A stretch of 64,000 nt of DNA from Lachnospiraceae bacterium (lineage in GTDB: Bacteria > Bacillota > Clostridia > Lachnospirales > Lachnospiraceae): contig JAEFAR010000005.1 in NCBI GenBank assembly GCA_016287675.1, forward strand, positions 1-64,000, given 5' to 3'. Position 1 is the stretch's first letter. Each line of letters opens with the position of its first letter. The notes beneath the pieces were generated by a model. It worked only from the letters and a program-made list of their open reading frames with translations. It ran no database searches and was not told the origin of the DNA. Both the position numbers and the translations under genes were made by a program. Below, in pieces: positions 9,264 through 18,552 of this stretch.

Positions 9264-10661
9264 TTATCTTTCGCAGTTGTTAACGGTTCTGGGGAAAGGA
9301 AGTACGTCCCTGATGTTACCCATACCGGTAAGGTACATCACGCAGCGCTCAAATCCGAGACCGAAGCCCGCATGTCTTGCGGTACCGTACTTACGAAGGT
9401 CAAGGTAGGAATCGTAATCCTCTTTCTTAAGACCCAGTTCTTCCATTCTCTTAAGGAGAAGATCGTAATTGTCCTCTCTCTGGCTGCCTCCGATGATCTC
9501 ACCGATACCGGGAACCAAGCAGTCTGTAGCAGCAACCGTCTTCCCGTCGGGATTCAGCTTCATGTAGAAAGCCTTGATGTCCTTGGGATAATCCGTTACG
9601 AATACGGGGCGCTTGAAGATCTGCTCAGTGAGATAGCGCTCATGCTCCGTCTGGAGGTCACAACCCCATGAAACCTTGTAATCGAATTCATCATTGTGCT
9701 CCTCGAGAAGCTTGATGGCTTCTGTGTAAGTCACACGACCGAATTCGGAATTCATTACATGTGTAAGTCTCTCGATGAGACCTGTGTCAACAAACTGATT
9801 TAAGAACTTCATCTCTTCCGGAGCGTTCTCGAGAACGTAGCGGATGATGTACTTCAGCATGCTTTCCGCAAGGATGATGTCATCATCAAGATCCGCAAAG
9901 GCGATCTCGGGCTCGATCATCCAGAACTCAGCAGCATGACGTGTGGTGTTGGAATTCTCTGCTCTGAATGTGGGGCCGAAGGTGTAGATGTTCTTAAATG
10001 CCATTGCATAGTTTTCACCGTTAAGCTGTCCGGAAACAGTGAGGTTTACGGGCTTATTGAAGAAATCCTTTGAGAAATCCACTTTACCGTCTTCTGTCTT
10101 GGGAAGATTGTTCAGGTCAAGAGTTGTAACCTGGAACATTTCTCCGGCGCCTTCGCAGTCACTTCCCGTGATGATGGGTGTGTGAACGTAAACGAAATCC
10201 CTTTCCTGGAAGAACTTGTGAATAGCGTAAGCAGCAAGGGAACGGATCTTGAACACTGCTTCAAAGGTGTTGGTCCTGGGACGAAGGTGTGTGATCGTTC
10301 TCAGGTACTCCAATGTGTGGCGCTTCTTCTGAAGAGGATAATCGGGTGTGGATTCGCCTTCGATAAATACGGAAGTAGCCTGGATCTCAAAAGGCTGCTT
10401 TGCTTCGGGAGTGGGAACGAGAGTTCCCGTTGCGATGATAGCGGAGCCAACATTCAGTTTGCTGACGCTTTCAAAGTTTTCCATGGTGTCATGATAAACG
10501 ATCTGAAGAGGCTCAAAGAAGGTTCCGTCATTCAGAACGATGAAACCGAAGCTCTTTGAATCTCTGATGCTTCTTACCCATCCGCCTACGGTAACTTCCT
10601 TACCGAGGTATTTTTCTTTGTCGCGGAAGATCTCGCGCACGTTTGTAATCTTGCAATCCAT
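9264..10661 (-). CDS. asnS: Asparaginyl-tRNA synthetase
   Basis: A 465-residue class IIb synthetase charging tRNA-Asn. It has an N-terminal OB-fold anticodon-binding domain ([23 protein letters not shown]) and a C-terminal catalytic core with [21 protein letters not shown] (motif 2 region) and [27 protein letters not shown] (motif 3). The ending LPFPR is typical of AsnS. It sits 19 bases downstream of an aminotransferase gene and 15 bases upstream of the GH51 gene, so it is probably read from the kinase promoter. I see no T-box ahead of it. Confidence 0.94.
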   Translation of the reverse strand: MDCKITNVREIFRDKEKYLGKEVTVGGWVRSIRDSKSFGFIVLNDGTFFEPLQIVYHDTMENFESVSKLNVGSAIIATGTLVPTPEAKQPFEIQATSVFIEGESTPDYPLQKKRHTLEYLRTITHLRPRTNTFEAVFKIRSLAAYAIHKFFQERDFVYVHTPIITGSDCEGAGEMFQVTTLDLNNLPKTEDGKVDFSKDFFNKPVNLTVSGQLNGENYAMAFKNIYTFGPTFRAENSNTTRHAAEFWMIEPEIAFADLDDDIILAESMLKYIIRYVLENAPEEMKFLNQFVDTGLIERLTHVMNSEFGRVTYTEAIKLLEEHNDEFDYKVSWGCDLQTEHERYLTEQIFKRPVFVTDYPKDIKAFYMKLNPDGKTVAATDCLVPGIGEIIGGSQREDNYDLLLKRMEELGLKKEDYDSYLDLRKYGTARHAGFGLGFERCVMYLTGMGNIRDVLPFPRTVNNCER

Positions 10662-10680
10662 TTTCTATGTATTCCTTTCA

Positions 10681-11871
10681 TTATCTGCGATATTCCGCAG
10701 CTATTTTTTCAAAGACCGGCAGAGCCCGTTCTATGGTCTCTGTCTGAACACAATACGCAATGCGCACATGTCCGGGACATCCGAAATCCCTTCCGGGAAC
10801 CAGGAGAAGATCGTACTTCTTTGCCCTTTCGCAGAAGGCGACTTCATCCTCTTCCAAAGCTCTCGGGAACATATAGAACGCTCCCATGGGCTTAACGCAG
10901 GAGTAACCCGCTTTGATCAGGCCCTCATAGAGGATGTCTCTGTTTTTGTTGTATATGGAAATGTCGGCTGTTTTGTCGGCACATTTTCCCGCAACCCTCT
11001 GAAAAAGGGATGGGGCATTAACGTATCCCAAAATTCTGCCGGCGCCGCAGACTGCAGCGTAAACATCTTTGCAATCATCCATCTCGTCGGGGACAAGCAC
11101 GTATCCGATTCTTTCCCCGGGAAGAGAAAGGGATTTTGAGAAGGAATAGCATATGAATGTATTTCGGTAGTACTTGGTTACAAAAGGGAGACTGATCCCG
11201 TCAAACACGATCTCTCTGTATGGCTCGTCGGAGATCAGATAGATGGGATGACCGTACTTTTCGGATGCTGTTTCGAGAAGTGCGGCCAGTTTTTTGATCG
11301 TGTCTTCCGAATAGACTGCTCCGCTGGGATTGTTGGGGCTGTTGATGATGACCGCCTTGGTGTTTTTTGAAAGGCTTCTTTCAAATTCCGTAAAATTGAT
11401 CTGAAAATCCGAAGGTTCCGCGGGGATCAGAACACATCTGCAATTGACGGTGTTTTCGATCCAGCACTTGTATTCCGGAAAGTATGGCGCGGGAACAATG
11501 AATTCGTCACCGGGACAGGCGATGGCCTTAAGGACGATGCAAAGCGATGCTGCAGCTCCCACGGTCATATAAAAATTGTCCCTGTTAAACTTTGTTCCAA
11601 AACGTGAATTCAGGCTGTCTGCCATTGCCTGTCTCACCCATTCCAGTCCGGTGGCGGAAGTGTAGCCGTGAAGGACCTCGGCCCTTTCCTCTGCCACAAA
11701 CCTGTTTATCTCCTCTGTCACACAGTCGGGAGGCGCAACGCTGGGATTTCCCAGGGAAAAATCAAAGATGTTCTCCCTTCCAACGATCTTGGCTCTCTGA
11801 TTACCGTATTCAAATATTTCTCTGATAGTCGAGCGCTTTTTTCCAAGGCCCGTCATAGCCTCTGATATCAT
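10681..11871 (-). CDS. PLP-dependent class I/II aminotransferase
   Basis: A 396-residue fold-type I aminotransferase. Recognisable blocks are NSPNNPSGAVYSEDTI, SDEPYREIVFDG and SFSKSLSLPGERIGYV, whose Lys should bind pyridoxal phosphate. The C-terminal GHVRIAYCV is also typical. It resembles aspartate/aromatic-type aminotransferases; given its position beside asnS, aspartate or alanine is a reasonable substrate guess, but this is inference. Its start codon overlaps the response regulator stop by four bases, so the enzyme is co-expressed with the two-component system. Confidence 0.85.
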   Translation of the reverse strand: MISEAMTGLGKKRSTIREIFEYGNQRAKIVGRENIFDFSLGNPSVAPPDCVTEEINRFVAEERAEVLHGYTSATGLEWVRQAMADSLNSRFGTKFNRDNFYMTVGAAASLCIVLKAIACPGDEFIVPAPYFPEYKCWIENTVNCRCVLIPAEPSDFQINFTEFERSLSKNTKAVIINSPNNPSGAVYSEDTIKKLAALLETASEKYGHPIYLISDEPYREIVFDGISLPFVTKYYRNTFICYSFSKSLSLPGERIGYVLVPDEMDDCKDVYAAVCGAGRILGYVNAPSLFQRVAGKCADKTADISIYNKNRDILYEGLIKAGYSCVKPMGAFYMFPRALEEDEVAFCERAKKYDLLLVPGRDFGCPGHVRIAYCVQTETIERALPVFEKIAAEYRR

Positions 11872-12563
11872 ACTTTAAATCTGTAACCCTTTCCCCAGAT
11901 GGTCTCGATGTACTGAGGATTTGTGGCGTCCTCCTCGATCTTCTCTCTGATCTTTTTAATGTGAACGGTAACGGTGGCAATGTCGCCGTCGCTGTAGGAT
12001 TCCATTTCCCAAATGCGGTTAAAGAGCTCTTCTTTTTCAAAAACTCTGTCGGGATGCTCCGCAAGGAATGTAAGAAGGTCAAATTCCTTCTTCGTAAGAT
12101 TCTTTTCTTCACCGTTAATGAAAACTCTGCGGGAAGCCTTGTCGATCTTAAGGCCTCTGATCTCAATGATCTCACCTGCTCTGCCGCCGTCTCCGGAAAG
12201 ACGTTCAAAACGTGCGATGTGAGCTTTTACACGGGCAACCAGCTCGTTGGGGCTGAAGGGTTTTGTCATGTAATCATCCGCACCGAAGCCCAGGCCTTTG
12301 ATCTTGTCAATGTCCTCTTTCTTAGCGGAAACCATGATGATGGGAACATTCTTCTTTTCGCGGACCTGCTTGCAGATCTCAAATCCGTCCTCGCCCGGGA
12401 GCATAATGTCTAAGATCAAAAGATCGTAATCTTTTTCCAATGCATCCCTGAGACCGCTTCTGCCGTCAGCATCCACGTTAACGGTGTATCCGTTTAACTC
12501 AAGATAATCTTTCTCGAGCTCTGCGATGGACGCATCATCTTCAACAATTAAAATTTTAGCCAT
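11868..12563 (-). CDS. OmpR/PhoB-family response regulator
   Basis: 231 residues from the ATG at 12563, which follows AAAGGAG at a slightly long spacing; an upstream in-frame start would run far into the kinase gene. The receiver domain (1-115) has IVEDD, the acceptor Asp in LLILDIMLPGEDG and the Lys in MTKPFSP. The winged-helix output domain includes LTKKEFDLLTFLAEHP and ends with IETIWGKGYRFKV. It overlaps the kinase gene by eight bases and the aminotransferase by four. Confidence 0.9.
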   Translation of the reverse strand: MAKILIVEDDASIAELEKDYLELNGYTVNVDADGRSGLRDALEKDYDLLILDIMLPGEDGFEICKQVREKKNVPIIMVSAKKEDIDKIKGLGFGADDYMTKPFSPNELVARVKAHIARFERLSGDGGRAGEIIEIRGLKIDKASRRVFINGEEKNLTKKEFDLLTFLAEHPDRVFEKEELFNRIWEMESYSDGDIATVTVHIKKIREKIEEDATNPQYIETIWGKGYRFKV

Positions 12564-14043
12564 TTTTCTTCTGTGCTCCTTTCTTAACCGTGAACGAGAT
12601 CGTGGTTCCGCTTCCCAATTCACTTTTTACAAAAACCCTGCCTTTGTGTTCTTTGACTATTTTATCTACTATGGCCAGACCAATTCCGGTTCCTGCCCGG
12701 CCTGATGTCCTTGATTTATCGGCTCTGTAAAACCTTTCGAAAATGTGGGGCTGAGCCTCTTTGGAAATCCCTATACCGTTGTCGATGACAGAGATCCTGA
12801 CCGAATCCCAGGAGTCCGTGAGCTTTACGATGATCTGTCCGTGAACATCCTCTCTTCTGTACTTGACCGCATTTCCGATAAGGTTGTTCATTACCCTTCG
12901 TATCTGCTCGCAGTCTATCGACACCGTGGTCAAAGGATCGATCTCGGAAACAAATTTCACCGTAAAGTCCTTCATTTCCAGCTCGATGGCATACTCATCC
13001 ACACAATCCCTGAAGTAATTCACCGCGCTGACCTTTTCAAAATTATAGGGCAGCTTGTTGTTATCCAGTTTTGCGTAGTAGGAAAGCTCATCCACGAGAA
13101 GGGTCATGTCGGTAGCTCTTACCATGATGGTCTTGAGATACCTGTCACGTTTTTCCTTAGTGTCCGCCACTCCGTCAAGCATACCTTCCGCGTACCCTTT
13201 TATGGCTGTAAGGGGAGTTTTCAGATCGTGGGAAACATTACTGATCATTTCCCTGACGTCCTGCTCGTACTGTTCCCTCTGATCTATCTGAGTCTTCAGA
13301 TGGACTCTCATTTCTTCGAAGTCATTGCACAGCTGACCGATCTCATCGTTCTTTTCTCTTTTTACGCTATACTTGAGATTTCCCTGACCGATCTGCCTTG
13401 TGGCGAAGCGGAGATTCTCCAGAGGATGGATGATACTGTCATTCAGCCAGTTGAACAGCGCTGCGGCCACCGCACCTATAGCTATGATCGAAATACCCAC
13501 GCCGATCAAAAAAGATCTTGTCATTCTGTAAAACAGAGCGGAAGCCTCGGTGATTATCAGAAAGCAGCCCTCACTTCCGTCAGTGTAATTAACGTTTCCG
13601 TGTTTCACCAGAACGGGACTGTTGCCGTTGACATACACAGCGCCGTCAAAGGATGCGCTCTTTGTTTCTATCGCAGTATGAACCGAAGTCCTTACCTTTT
13701 CGAAAGCCTCTTCATCACCCACAAAGAGTTCTGTTCCGTTCTTTTCCACAACCAGATAGGAAAACTTTGTCATGAGAGTGGCATTCATCTTCTCGATCCA
13801 TTTTTGATTCTCAAGTCTCTCGGGATACCTTGCCACCGTCGTACTTAACTCATTGTACTCACTTTGCGTGAGCTGAGTGAGCGCATGTACCGGCTGGGTG
13901 ATGATTGCAAGGGTTCCGATACCTCCCGACCTGAATCCGTGCAGTCCGATGCCCATGGCAAGGATACCGATACCGCCCAAAACGGTACATGGAGTCAGGA
14001 TCATTACGAGAAATGCGATGAAAATTTTCTTTTGCAGATTCAT
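12556..14043 (-). CDS. Sensor histidine kinase with extracellular sensor domain and HAMP
   Basis: A 495-residue kinase. An N-terminal membrane helix (about 8-30), an extracytoplasmic sensor of about 140 residues, a second helix (about 178-200) and a HAMP linker precede the dimerisation domain with NVSHDLKTPLTAIKGY (phospho-accepting His about residue 260). The catalytic domain has the N box NNLIGNAVKYRRED, G1 DNGIGIS, F box FERFYRADKSR and G2 GTGIGLAIV. It is the first gene of a five-gene minus-strand operon (kinase, regulator, aminotransferase, asnS, GH51). The sensed signal is unknown. Confidence 0.9.
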   Translation of the reverse strand: MNLQKKIFIAFLVMILTPCTVLGGIGILAMGIGLHGFRSGGIGTLAIITQPVHALTQLTQSEYNELSTTVARYPERLENQKWIEKMNATLMTKFSYLVVEKNGTELFVGDEEAFEKVRTSVHTAIETKSASFDGAVYVNGNSPVLVKHGNVNYTDGSEGCFLIITEASALFYRMTRSFLIGVGISIIAIGAVAAALFNWLNDSIIHPLENLRFATRQIGQGNLKYSVKREKNDEIGQLCNDFEEMRVHLKTQIDQREQYEQDVREMISNVSHDLKTPLTAIKGYAEGMLDGVADTKEKRDRYLKTIMVRATDMTLLVDELSYYAKLDNNKLPYNFEKVSAVNYFRDCVDEYAIELEMKDFTVKFVSEIDPLTTVSIDCEQIRRVMNNLIGNAVKYRREDVHGQIIVKLTDSWDSVRISVIDNGIGISKEAQPHIFERFYRADKSRTSGRAGTGIGLAIVDKIVKEHKGRVFVKSELGSGTTISFTVKKGAQKKNG

Positions 14044-14252
14044 AAATCCTCCACAGCATGTCCCCTATCCATACTTAATTGTTGATTATAACACATTTAT
14101 TAATATTTTGTATATACAGATAAAATTTTTGTTACAGTACAAATATGAGCAATTTCAAACCCACTCCGAAAGCCTGTTATCAATGAGTTTTAACATGTTG
14201 TATATATGTGAACGGTTTCCGTGTTTACAGGCATCTTTCCGCATATTTACAA
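14044..14252 (-). promoter_or_regulatory. Upstream region of the kinase operon
   Basis: On the minus strand a perfect TATAAT lies at 14085-14090, but without a convincing -35 box. A GGAGG site precedes the kinase start at 14043. The rest is AT-rich with no coding frame I can support. Confidence 0.4.
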
Positions 14253-14386
14253 GTTAATGTTCACGCCACGGTCAAAACATGTTTTGACCGTGGTATTCTG
14301 CGAAGCAGAATATGTCGGTAACAAGCCGTTTTTTGAAAATGTATTTTCAAAAACGGCTTAGTACCGACACATCTGTGAACATTAAC
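14253..14386. repeat. Three-armed (cloverleaf-like) palindromic element, copy A
   Basis: A 134-base element built almost entirely of perfect inverted repeats. The outer stem pairs GTTAATGTTCAC (14253-14264) with GTGAACATTAAC (14375-14386). Inside are three arms. The first is a perfect 28-base palindrome at 14266-14293. The second is an eight-base stem with a GAA triloop, TATTCTGC/GCAGAATA (14294-14312). The third is a two-part arm, TGTCGGTA/TACCGACA (14313-14320 with 14362-14369), then AAGCCGTTTTT/AAAAACGGCTT and an apical GAAAA/TTTTC. Read as the reverse complement, the order of outer stem and arms matches the copies at 25662-25784 and 25966-26084. No coding capacity. A small mobile palindromic repeat or a structured RNA are the two readings. 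Confidence 0.85.
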
Positions 14387-14421
14387 CTAAACAAAAGATA
14401 TCCGAATCTATGTAGTATTCC

Positions 14422-14494
14422 CTCTGCAAAGGCCTTTGTTAGCCCGCGCTAACCATATGCCTGTCTCTTAAATTTAGCAGAGTTCCGCATATGG
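14422..14494. other. Pseudoknot-like inverted repeats upstream of the metK promoter
   Basis: CTCTGC (14422-14427) pairs with GCAGAG (14477-14482) around a hairpin GTTAGC/GCTAAC (14438-14443, 14448-14453). A second pair, CCATATGC (14453-14460) and GCATATGG (14487-14494), crosses the first stem, giving a pseudoknot-like topology. It lies upstream of the recognised metK promoter, so it is not an obvious metK leader, and it matches no SAM riboswitch I know. Confidence 0.5.
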
Positions 14495-14513
14495 CGCCCC
14501 ATGTTGTTTTATC

Positions 14514-14541
14514 TTGACAAAACTGTGATTTGAGATATTAT
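14514..14541 (+). promoter_or_regulatory. metK promoter
   Basis: Consensus TTGACA (14514-14519) and TATTAT (14536-14541) separated by 16 bases, about 60 bases before the start codon. The short transcribed leader has no recognisable SAM-binding motif. Confidence 0.75.
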
Positions 14542-14600
14542 AGAAGGTAGCATATTATGTGCTGAAACCATTTTATATTTTTTTTCATTAAAGGAGACTT

Positions 14601-15791
14601 ATGGATAAAAGATTATTTACATCCGAGTCAGTTACGGAAGGACATCCCGACAAAGTCTGCGATAATATTTCGGATGCCATTCTGGACGCCATCATGGAAC
14701 AGGATCCCATGGCGAGAGTAGCCTGCGAAACAGTCTGCTCCACCGGTTTTGTTCTTGTAATGGGTGAAATTACAACCAAAGCAAACGTTGATTATCAAAG
14801 CATTGTCCGTAAAACCGTTTGCGATATAGGTTACACCAGCTCGGAAATCGGCTTCGACGGAAACACTTGCGGCGTCATGATCGCGCTTGACAGCCAATCT
14901 CCCGACATCGCAATGGGCGTGGACAAGGCCCTCGAAGCAAAACAAGGTAAAATGACCGATGAAGACATCGCAGCCATCGGCGCAGGAGATCAGGGTATGA
15001 TGTTCGGTTACGCAACGAACGAGACCGAAGAACTTATGCCTTATCCCATTTCACTTGCACACAAGCTCACAAGACAGCTTACAAAGGTACGTAAAGAAGG
15101 AACTCTTCCTTACCTCCGTCCCGACGGAAAATCACAGGTTACCGTCGAGTACGATGAAGCCGGACATCCCGTTCACATCGACGCTGTCGTTATCTCTACA
15201 CAGCACGCTCCCGAGATCCCTCAGGAACAGATCCATGCTGACGTCGCAAAGTACGTTATCGATCCTGTGCTTCCGCCCTCACTTGTTGACGGAAACACCA
15301 AATTTTTTATAAACCCCACCGGTCGTTTTGTTGTGGGCGGTCCCAACGGAGACTCCGGACTTACCGGAAGAAAGATCATCGTTGACACCTACGGCGGATA
15401 CGCAAGGCATGGCGGCGGAGCCTTCTCGGGCAAAGACTGCACCAAGGTTGACCGTTCCGCATCCTATGCGGCCCGTTATGCAGCAAAGAATGTTGTTGCA
15501 GCAGGTCTCGCAGACAAGTGTGAGATCCAGCTTTCCTACGCTATCGGCGTGGCAGAGCCCACTTCCGTAATGGTGGACACCTTCGGAACAGGAAAACTTT
15601 CCGATGTTGCTCTCACAAAGGTTATCAGAGAGAACTTCGATTTTCGTCCCGCAGGCATCATCAAGATGCTGGACTTGAGAAGACCCATCTACAAGCAGAC
15701 TGCCGCTTACGGACATTTCGGAAGAACTGACGTTGACCTTCCCTGGGAGAAAACAGACAAGGTCGATGTTCTTAAGAAATACTTAATGTAA
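14601..15791 (+). CDS. metK: S-adenosylmethionine synthetase
   Basis: A 396-residue enzyme making S-adenosylmethionine from methionine and ATP. Signatures seen are [16 protein letters not shown] at the N-terminus, the hexapeptide-like [12 protein letters not shown] and the phosphate-binding [19 protein letters not shown]. Length and sequence are those of ordinary bacterial MetK. The start at 14601 follows AAAGGAG. An HD-GYP gene starts 45 bases downstream with no terminator between, so the two may be co-transcribed. Confidence 0.96.
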   Translation: MDKRLFTSESVTEGHPDKVCDNISDAILDAIMEQDPMARVACETVCSTGFVLVMGEITTKANVDYQSIVRKTVCDIGYTSSEIGFDGNTCGVMIALDSQSPDIAMGVDKALEAKQGKMTDEDIAAIGAGDQGMMFGYATNETEELMPYPISLAHKLTRQLTKVRKEGTLPYLRPDGKSQVTVEYDEAGHPVHIDAVVISTQHAPEIPQEQIHADVAKYVIDPVLPPSLVDGNTKFFINPTGRFVVGGPNGDSGLTGRKIIVDTYGGYARHGGGAFSGKDCTKVDRSASYAARYAAKNVVAAGLADKCEIQLSYAIGVAEPTSVMVDTFGTGKLSDVALTKVIRENFDFRPAGIIKMLDLRRPIYKQTAAYGHFGRTDVDLPWEKTDKVDVLKKYLM

Positions 15792-15836
15792 CAATAAACC
15801 CCCTATCAGAGCTAAAACAGTTGCCGGGAGGCTCAG

Positions 15837-16931
15837 GTGAAGACCGAAAAGATTTCAATAACAAAAGTAAAACCCGGAATGATCTTAACCGAGGATGTGT
15901 ACAACGCCGCAGATCAGTTGGTACTCAGCGAGGGCACCGTACTTTCCGATCACAGCATCACACGTCTTAAGTTCTATTCCATTCGCGAGGTGACCGTTTC
16001 CTACGAGGTCAAAAAGCACGTACAGAAGCCCAAGAAGGAACCCGAAAAATTTGTAAGTTACACCGAATTCGTCAAGAAGAGCGATGACTTCAAAAACTTT
16101 TCGAGTACTTATGCACGCTCTCTGAACAGCGTAGAAGACCGGATGAGAGCATTTGCAGCAACGGGAAAGGGTCTCGATACCGATGTCCTTCTGAACAACG
16201 TAGCCGATGTTTACAGCACGGTTGCCAGCCACGGTCAGCTTTTCGACATGCTGATGTGCATCAGGGATCTTGATGACATCACCTTCGTCCATGGTCTGAA
16301 CGTAGCCATCATCTGTACTGTATTTGCTCAATGGCTCGGCTTTAACAGAAAAGATTCCGATACACTGATCCTGTCCGGACTTCTGCATGACATCGGAAAA
16401 CTCTCGGTTCCCGAAAGCATACTGAAGAAAAAAGGTGCACTGACCGCAGAAGAATTCGACATCATCAAAGGTCATGCAAAAGCAGGGTACGATCTTCTTA
16501 AAGACATCAATATCGATCCCAGGATCCCCATCGCCGCTCTGCAGCACCACGAGCGCTCAGACGGTTCGGGCTATCCCGACGGTCTTATGGCCAGTCACAT
16601 CAATGAGTTTGCAAAGATCATCGCCATAGCGGATGTTTACGATGCCATGACGGCAGCAAGAAGCTATCGTGGTCCCATCTGTCCTCTGGAAGTGTTAAAC
16701 ATCTTTGAAAACGACGGACTTTCCAAATACGATCCGAAATTCCTTCTCACCTTTATGGAACACGTTATCTCCACCTACCTTAACCAGTACGTGCTCTTAA
16801 GTAACGGCCAGATCGGTGAGATCGTAATGGTCAACAAGCATTCTCCCGCCCGTCCCATCGTCAGACTCCTGAATTCGGAGTGTATCGATCTTTCGGCGGA
16901 CAGAGAAGTCAGCATCGTCGGTATCGTTTAA
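15837..16931 (+). CDS. HD-GYP domain protein, second copy
   Basis: A 364-residue paralogue of the protein at 6136-7221, starting at a GTG with GGGAGG five bases upstream. It has the same N-terminal module (VKPGMILTEDVYNAADQLVLSEGT) and an intact catalytic domain: LLHDIGKLSVPESIL, HHERSDGSGYPDGL and IADVYDAMTAARSYRG. The conserved C-terminal tail (LLSNGQIGEIVMVNKHSPARPIV) is also shared. Predicted c-di-GMP phosphodiesterase. It follows metK and ends at a strong terminator. Confidence 0.86.
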   Translation: MKTEKISITKVKPGMILTEDVYNAADQLVLSEGTVLSDHSITRLKFYSIREVTVSYEVKKHVQKPKKEPEKFVSYTEFVKKSDDFKNFSSTYARSLNSVEDRMRAFAATGKGLDTDVLLNNVADVYSTVASHGQLFDMLMCIRDLDDITFVHGLNVAIICTVFAQWLGFNRKDSDTLILSGLLHDIGKLSVPESILKKKGALTAEEFDIIKGHAKAGYDLLKDINIDPRIPIAALQHHERSDGSGYPDGLMASHINEFAKIIAIADVYDAMTAARSYRGPICPLEVLNIFENDGLSKYDPKFLLTFMEHVISTYLNQYVLLSNGQIGEIVMVNKHSPARPIVRLLNSECIDLSADREVSIVGIV

Positions 16932-16942
16932 ACAGGCATTAA

Positions 16943-16976
16943 AAGAGCGGCACTTAAATGCCGCTCTTATTTTTTC
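16943..16976 (+). terminator. Terminator of the metK/HD-GYP unit
   Basis: Ten-base stem AAGAGCGGCA/TGCCGCTCTT with a six-base loop, followed by ATTTTTT. The convergent murA gene ends just beyond it. Confidence 0.9.
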
Positions 16977-16992
16977 ATATTATTTTCGATTC

Positions 16993-18291
16993 TCAGCCGA
17001 CCCTCATCTTAAACTTTCTCAGGGCCTTTTCGTCCTCACTGTCCATCTTTTTGATCACTCCGCCGAGCTTTGTAAGCTTCTGCTCAAATCCCTCGTAACC
17101 GCGTTCAACATACTCGATGTTCTCAACTACGGTAACTCCTTCGGCAGTAAGTCCCGCAATAACAAGTGCAGCACCGGCACGAAGGTCCGATGCGAAGACC
17201 GTGGCTCCGCTCAAAGACTCAACCCCGTCAACAACAGCCGTGTTTCCGTCTACCTTGATGGAAGCTCCCATGCGCACCAGTTCATCCACGTACTTGAAAC
17301 GGGCTTCAAAAATGCTTTCCGTGATAACGCTTGTGCCGCTGGACAATGCCAGGAGCATCGTCATCTGGGGCTGAAGGTCCGTGGGAAATCCGGGATAAGG
17401 CATAGTTTTGATGTGGGTGTTTCCCGTTCTTTCGGAAGTATAAACATGAACCGCATCATCTCTTTCTTCCACGCAGGCTCCCATTTCAATGAGCTTGGCG
17501 GAAACCGCTTCCAGATGCTTGGGGATGACGTTGTAGATCACGATGTCTCCGCGTGTGGCGGCGGCAGCGATCATGAATGTCCCCGCCTCGATCTGATCCG
17601 GGATAACGGAATAGGTGCTTCCGTGAAGTTTCTCCACTCCCTGTATCCTGATAACGTCGGTTCCTGCACCTTTAATGTTGGCGCCCATGCTGTTCAGGAA
17701 GTTTGCCACATCTACCACGTGGGGCTCCTTCGCAACATTTTCTATGATAGTCTGTCCTTTTGCAAGAACAGCAGCAAGCATAATGTTAATGGTTGCACCT
17801 ACGCTGACAACGTCAAGGAAGATGTGTGTTCCTTTCAGTTCTTTTGCTTCAGCCATCACCATACCGTGTCTGATCTCAACCTTTGCGCCCAGCTTTTCAA
17901 AGCCTTTTATGTGCTGGTCGATGGGACGGTTTCCGATGTTACAGCCACCGGGAAGGACAACCTGTGCCTTCTTAAAGCGTCCGAGCAAAGCTCCTATCAG
18001 ATAGTAAGATCCCCTGATCTTTCTCAGGTATTCATTGTCGAGTGAAAGAGGCGAGATCCCCTTTGCATTGATCCTTACGGAATGAGCATCCTTTCTCTCA
18101 ACCTTAGCACCGATCTCTTCCATAGCCCGAAGAAGGAAATCGATATCTTTAATGTTAGGAACGTTGTTCACCGTTACTGTCTCTTCGGTCAGTGTAGTAG
18201 CCGCCAAAATTCCCAGAGCGGAATTCTTTGCTCCTCCGATTGTAACTTCGCCATGTAACGGCGAGCCTCCCTTAATCACATATTGATCCAT
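16993..18291 (-). CDS. murA: UDP-N-acetylglucosamine 1-carboxyvinyltransferase
   Basis: The first committed enzyme of peptidoglycan synthesis, transferring enolpyruvate from PEP to UDP-GlcNAc; it is the fosfomycin target. The 432-residue protein keeps the active-site Cys in LPGGCNIGNRP (C117), so it should be fosfomycin-sensitive in principle. The N-terminal VIKGGSPLHGEVTIGGAKNSAL is typical. I chose the ATG at 18291, preceded by GGGAG, over an adjacent in-frame TTG. The gene seems to stand alone with its own promoter. Confidence 0.94.
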   Translation of the reverse strand: MDQYVIKGGSPLHGEVTIGGAKNSALGILAATTLTEETVTVNNVPNIKDIDFLLRAMEEIGAKVERKDAHSVRINAKGISPLSLDNEYLRKIRGSYYLIGALLGRFKKAQVVLPGGCNIGNRPIDQHIKGFEKLGAKVEIRHGMVMAEAKELKGTHIFLDVVSVGATINIMLAAVLAKGQTIIENVAKEPHVVDVANFLNSMGANIKGAGTDVIRIQGVEKLHGSTYSVIPDQIEAGTFMIAAAATRGDIVIYNVIPKHLEAVSAKLIEMGACVEERDDAVHVYTSERTGNTHIKTMPYPGFPTDLQPQMTMLLALSSGTSVITESIFEARFKYVDELVRMGASIKVDGNTAVVDGVESLSGATVFASDLRAGAALVIAGLTAEGVTVVENIEYVERGYEGFEQKLTKLGGVIKKMDSEDEKALRKFKMRVG

Positions 18292-18363
18292 CAAAAAGCT
18301 CCCAAGGATAATAGTCAGGCTTTCATCTATCCCTCATATAGCGAATAACCTGCATAGAATTTT

Positions 18364-18420
18364 TATCGGACGTGCCGATAACCCAATCTTTATATTAATT
18401 CATATGCCTGCTTTTGTAAA
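18364..18420 (-). promoter_or_regulatory. murA promoter and leader hairpin
   Basis: On the minus strand TTTACA (18415-18420) and TAATAT (18392-18397) are 17 bases apart. Immediately downstream a TATCGG/CCGATA hairpin (18364-18380) would lie near the 5' end of the murA message. The rest of the 18292-18552 gap holds no gene I can support. Confidence 0.55.
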
Positions 18421-18552
18421 GCAATTTTTTCTTCTTTTCAACCTAAATAAAGTATGTTAAAATACCGATATATCAATATGTAGTAAAATCATTTTCTGAC
18501 ATTTTGGTTGTGAACAGACAGAAATACAGGAATTTCCGACGGAGGCATGTAA

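Noticed and set aside
14253-14386. Integron attC site or riboswitch for copy A
   Set aside because: attC sites have imperfect stems with extrahelical bases and core GTT sites beside cassettes; here pairing is perfect in three arms, with no cassette or integrase. No conserved riboswitch core is present and no downstream gene fits a leader.
14542-14600. SAM riboswitch in the metK leader
   Set aside because: The transcribed leader after the promoter is only about 55 bases, with one weak four-base hairpin, and lacks SAM-I, SAM-II/IV and SMK-box sequence features.
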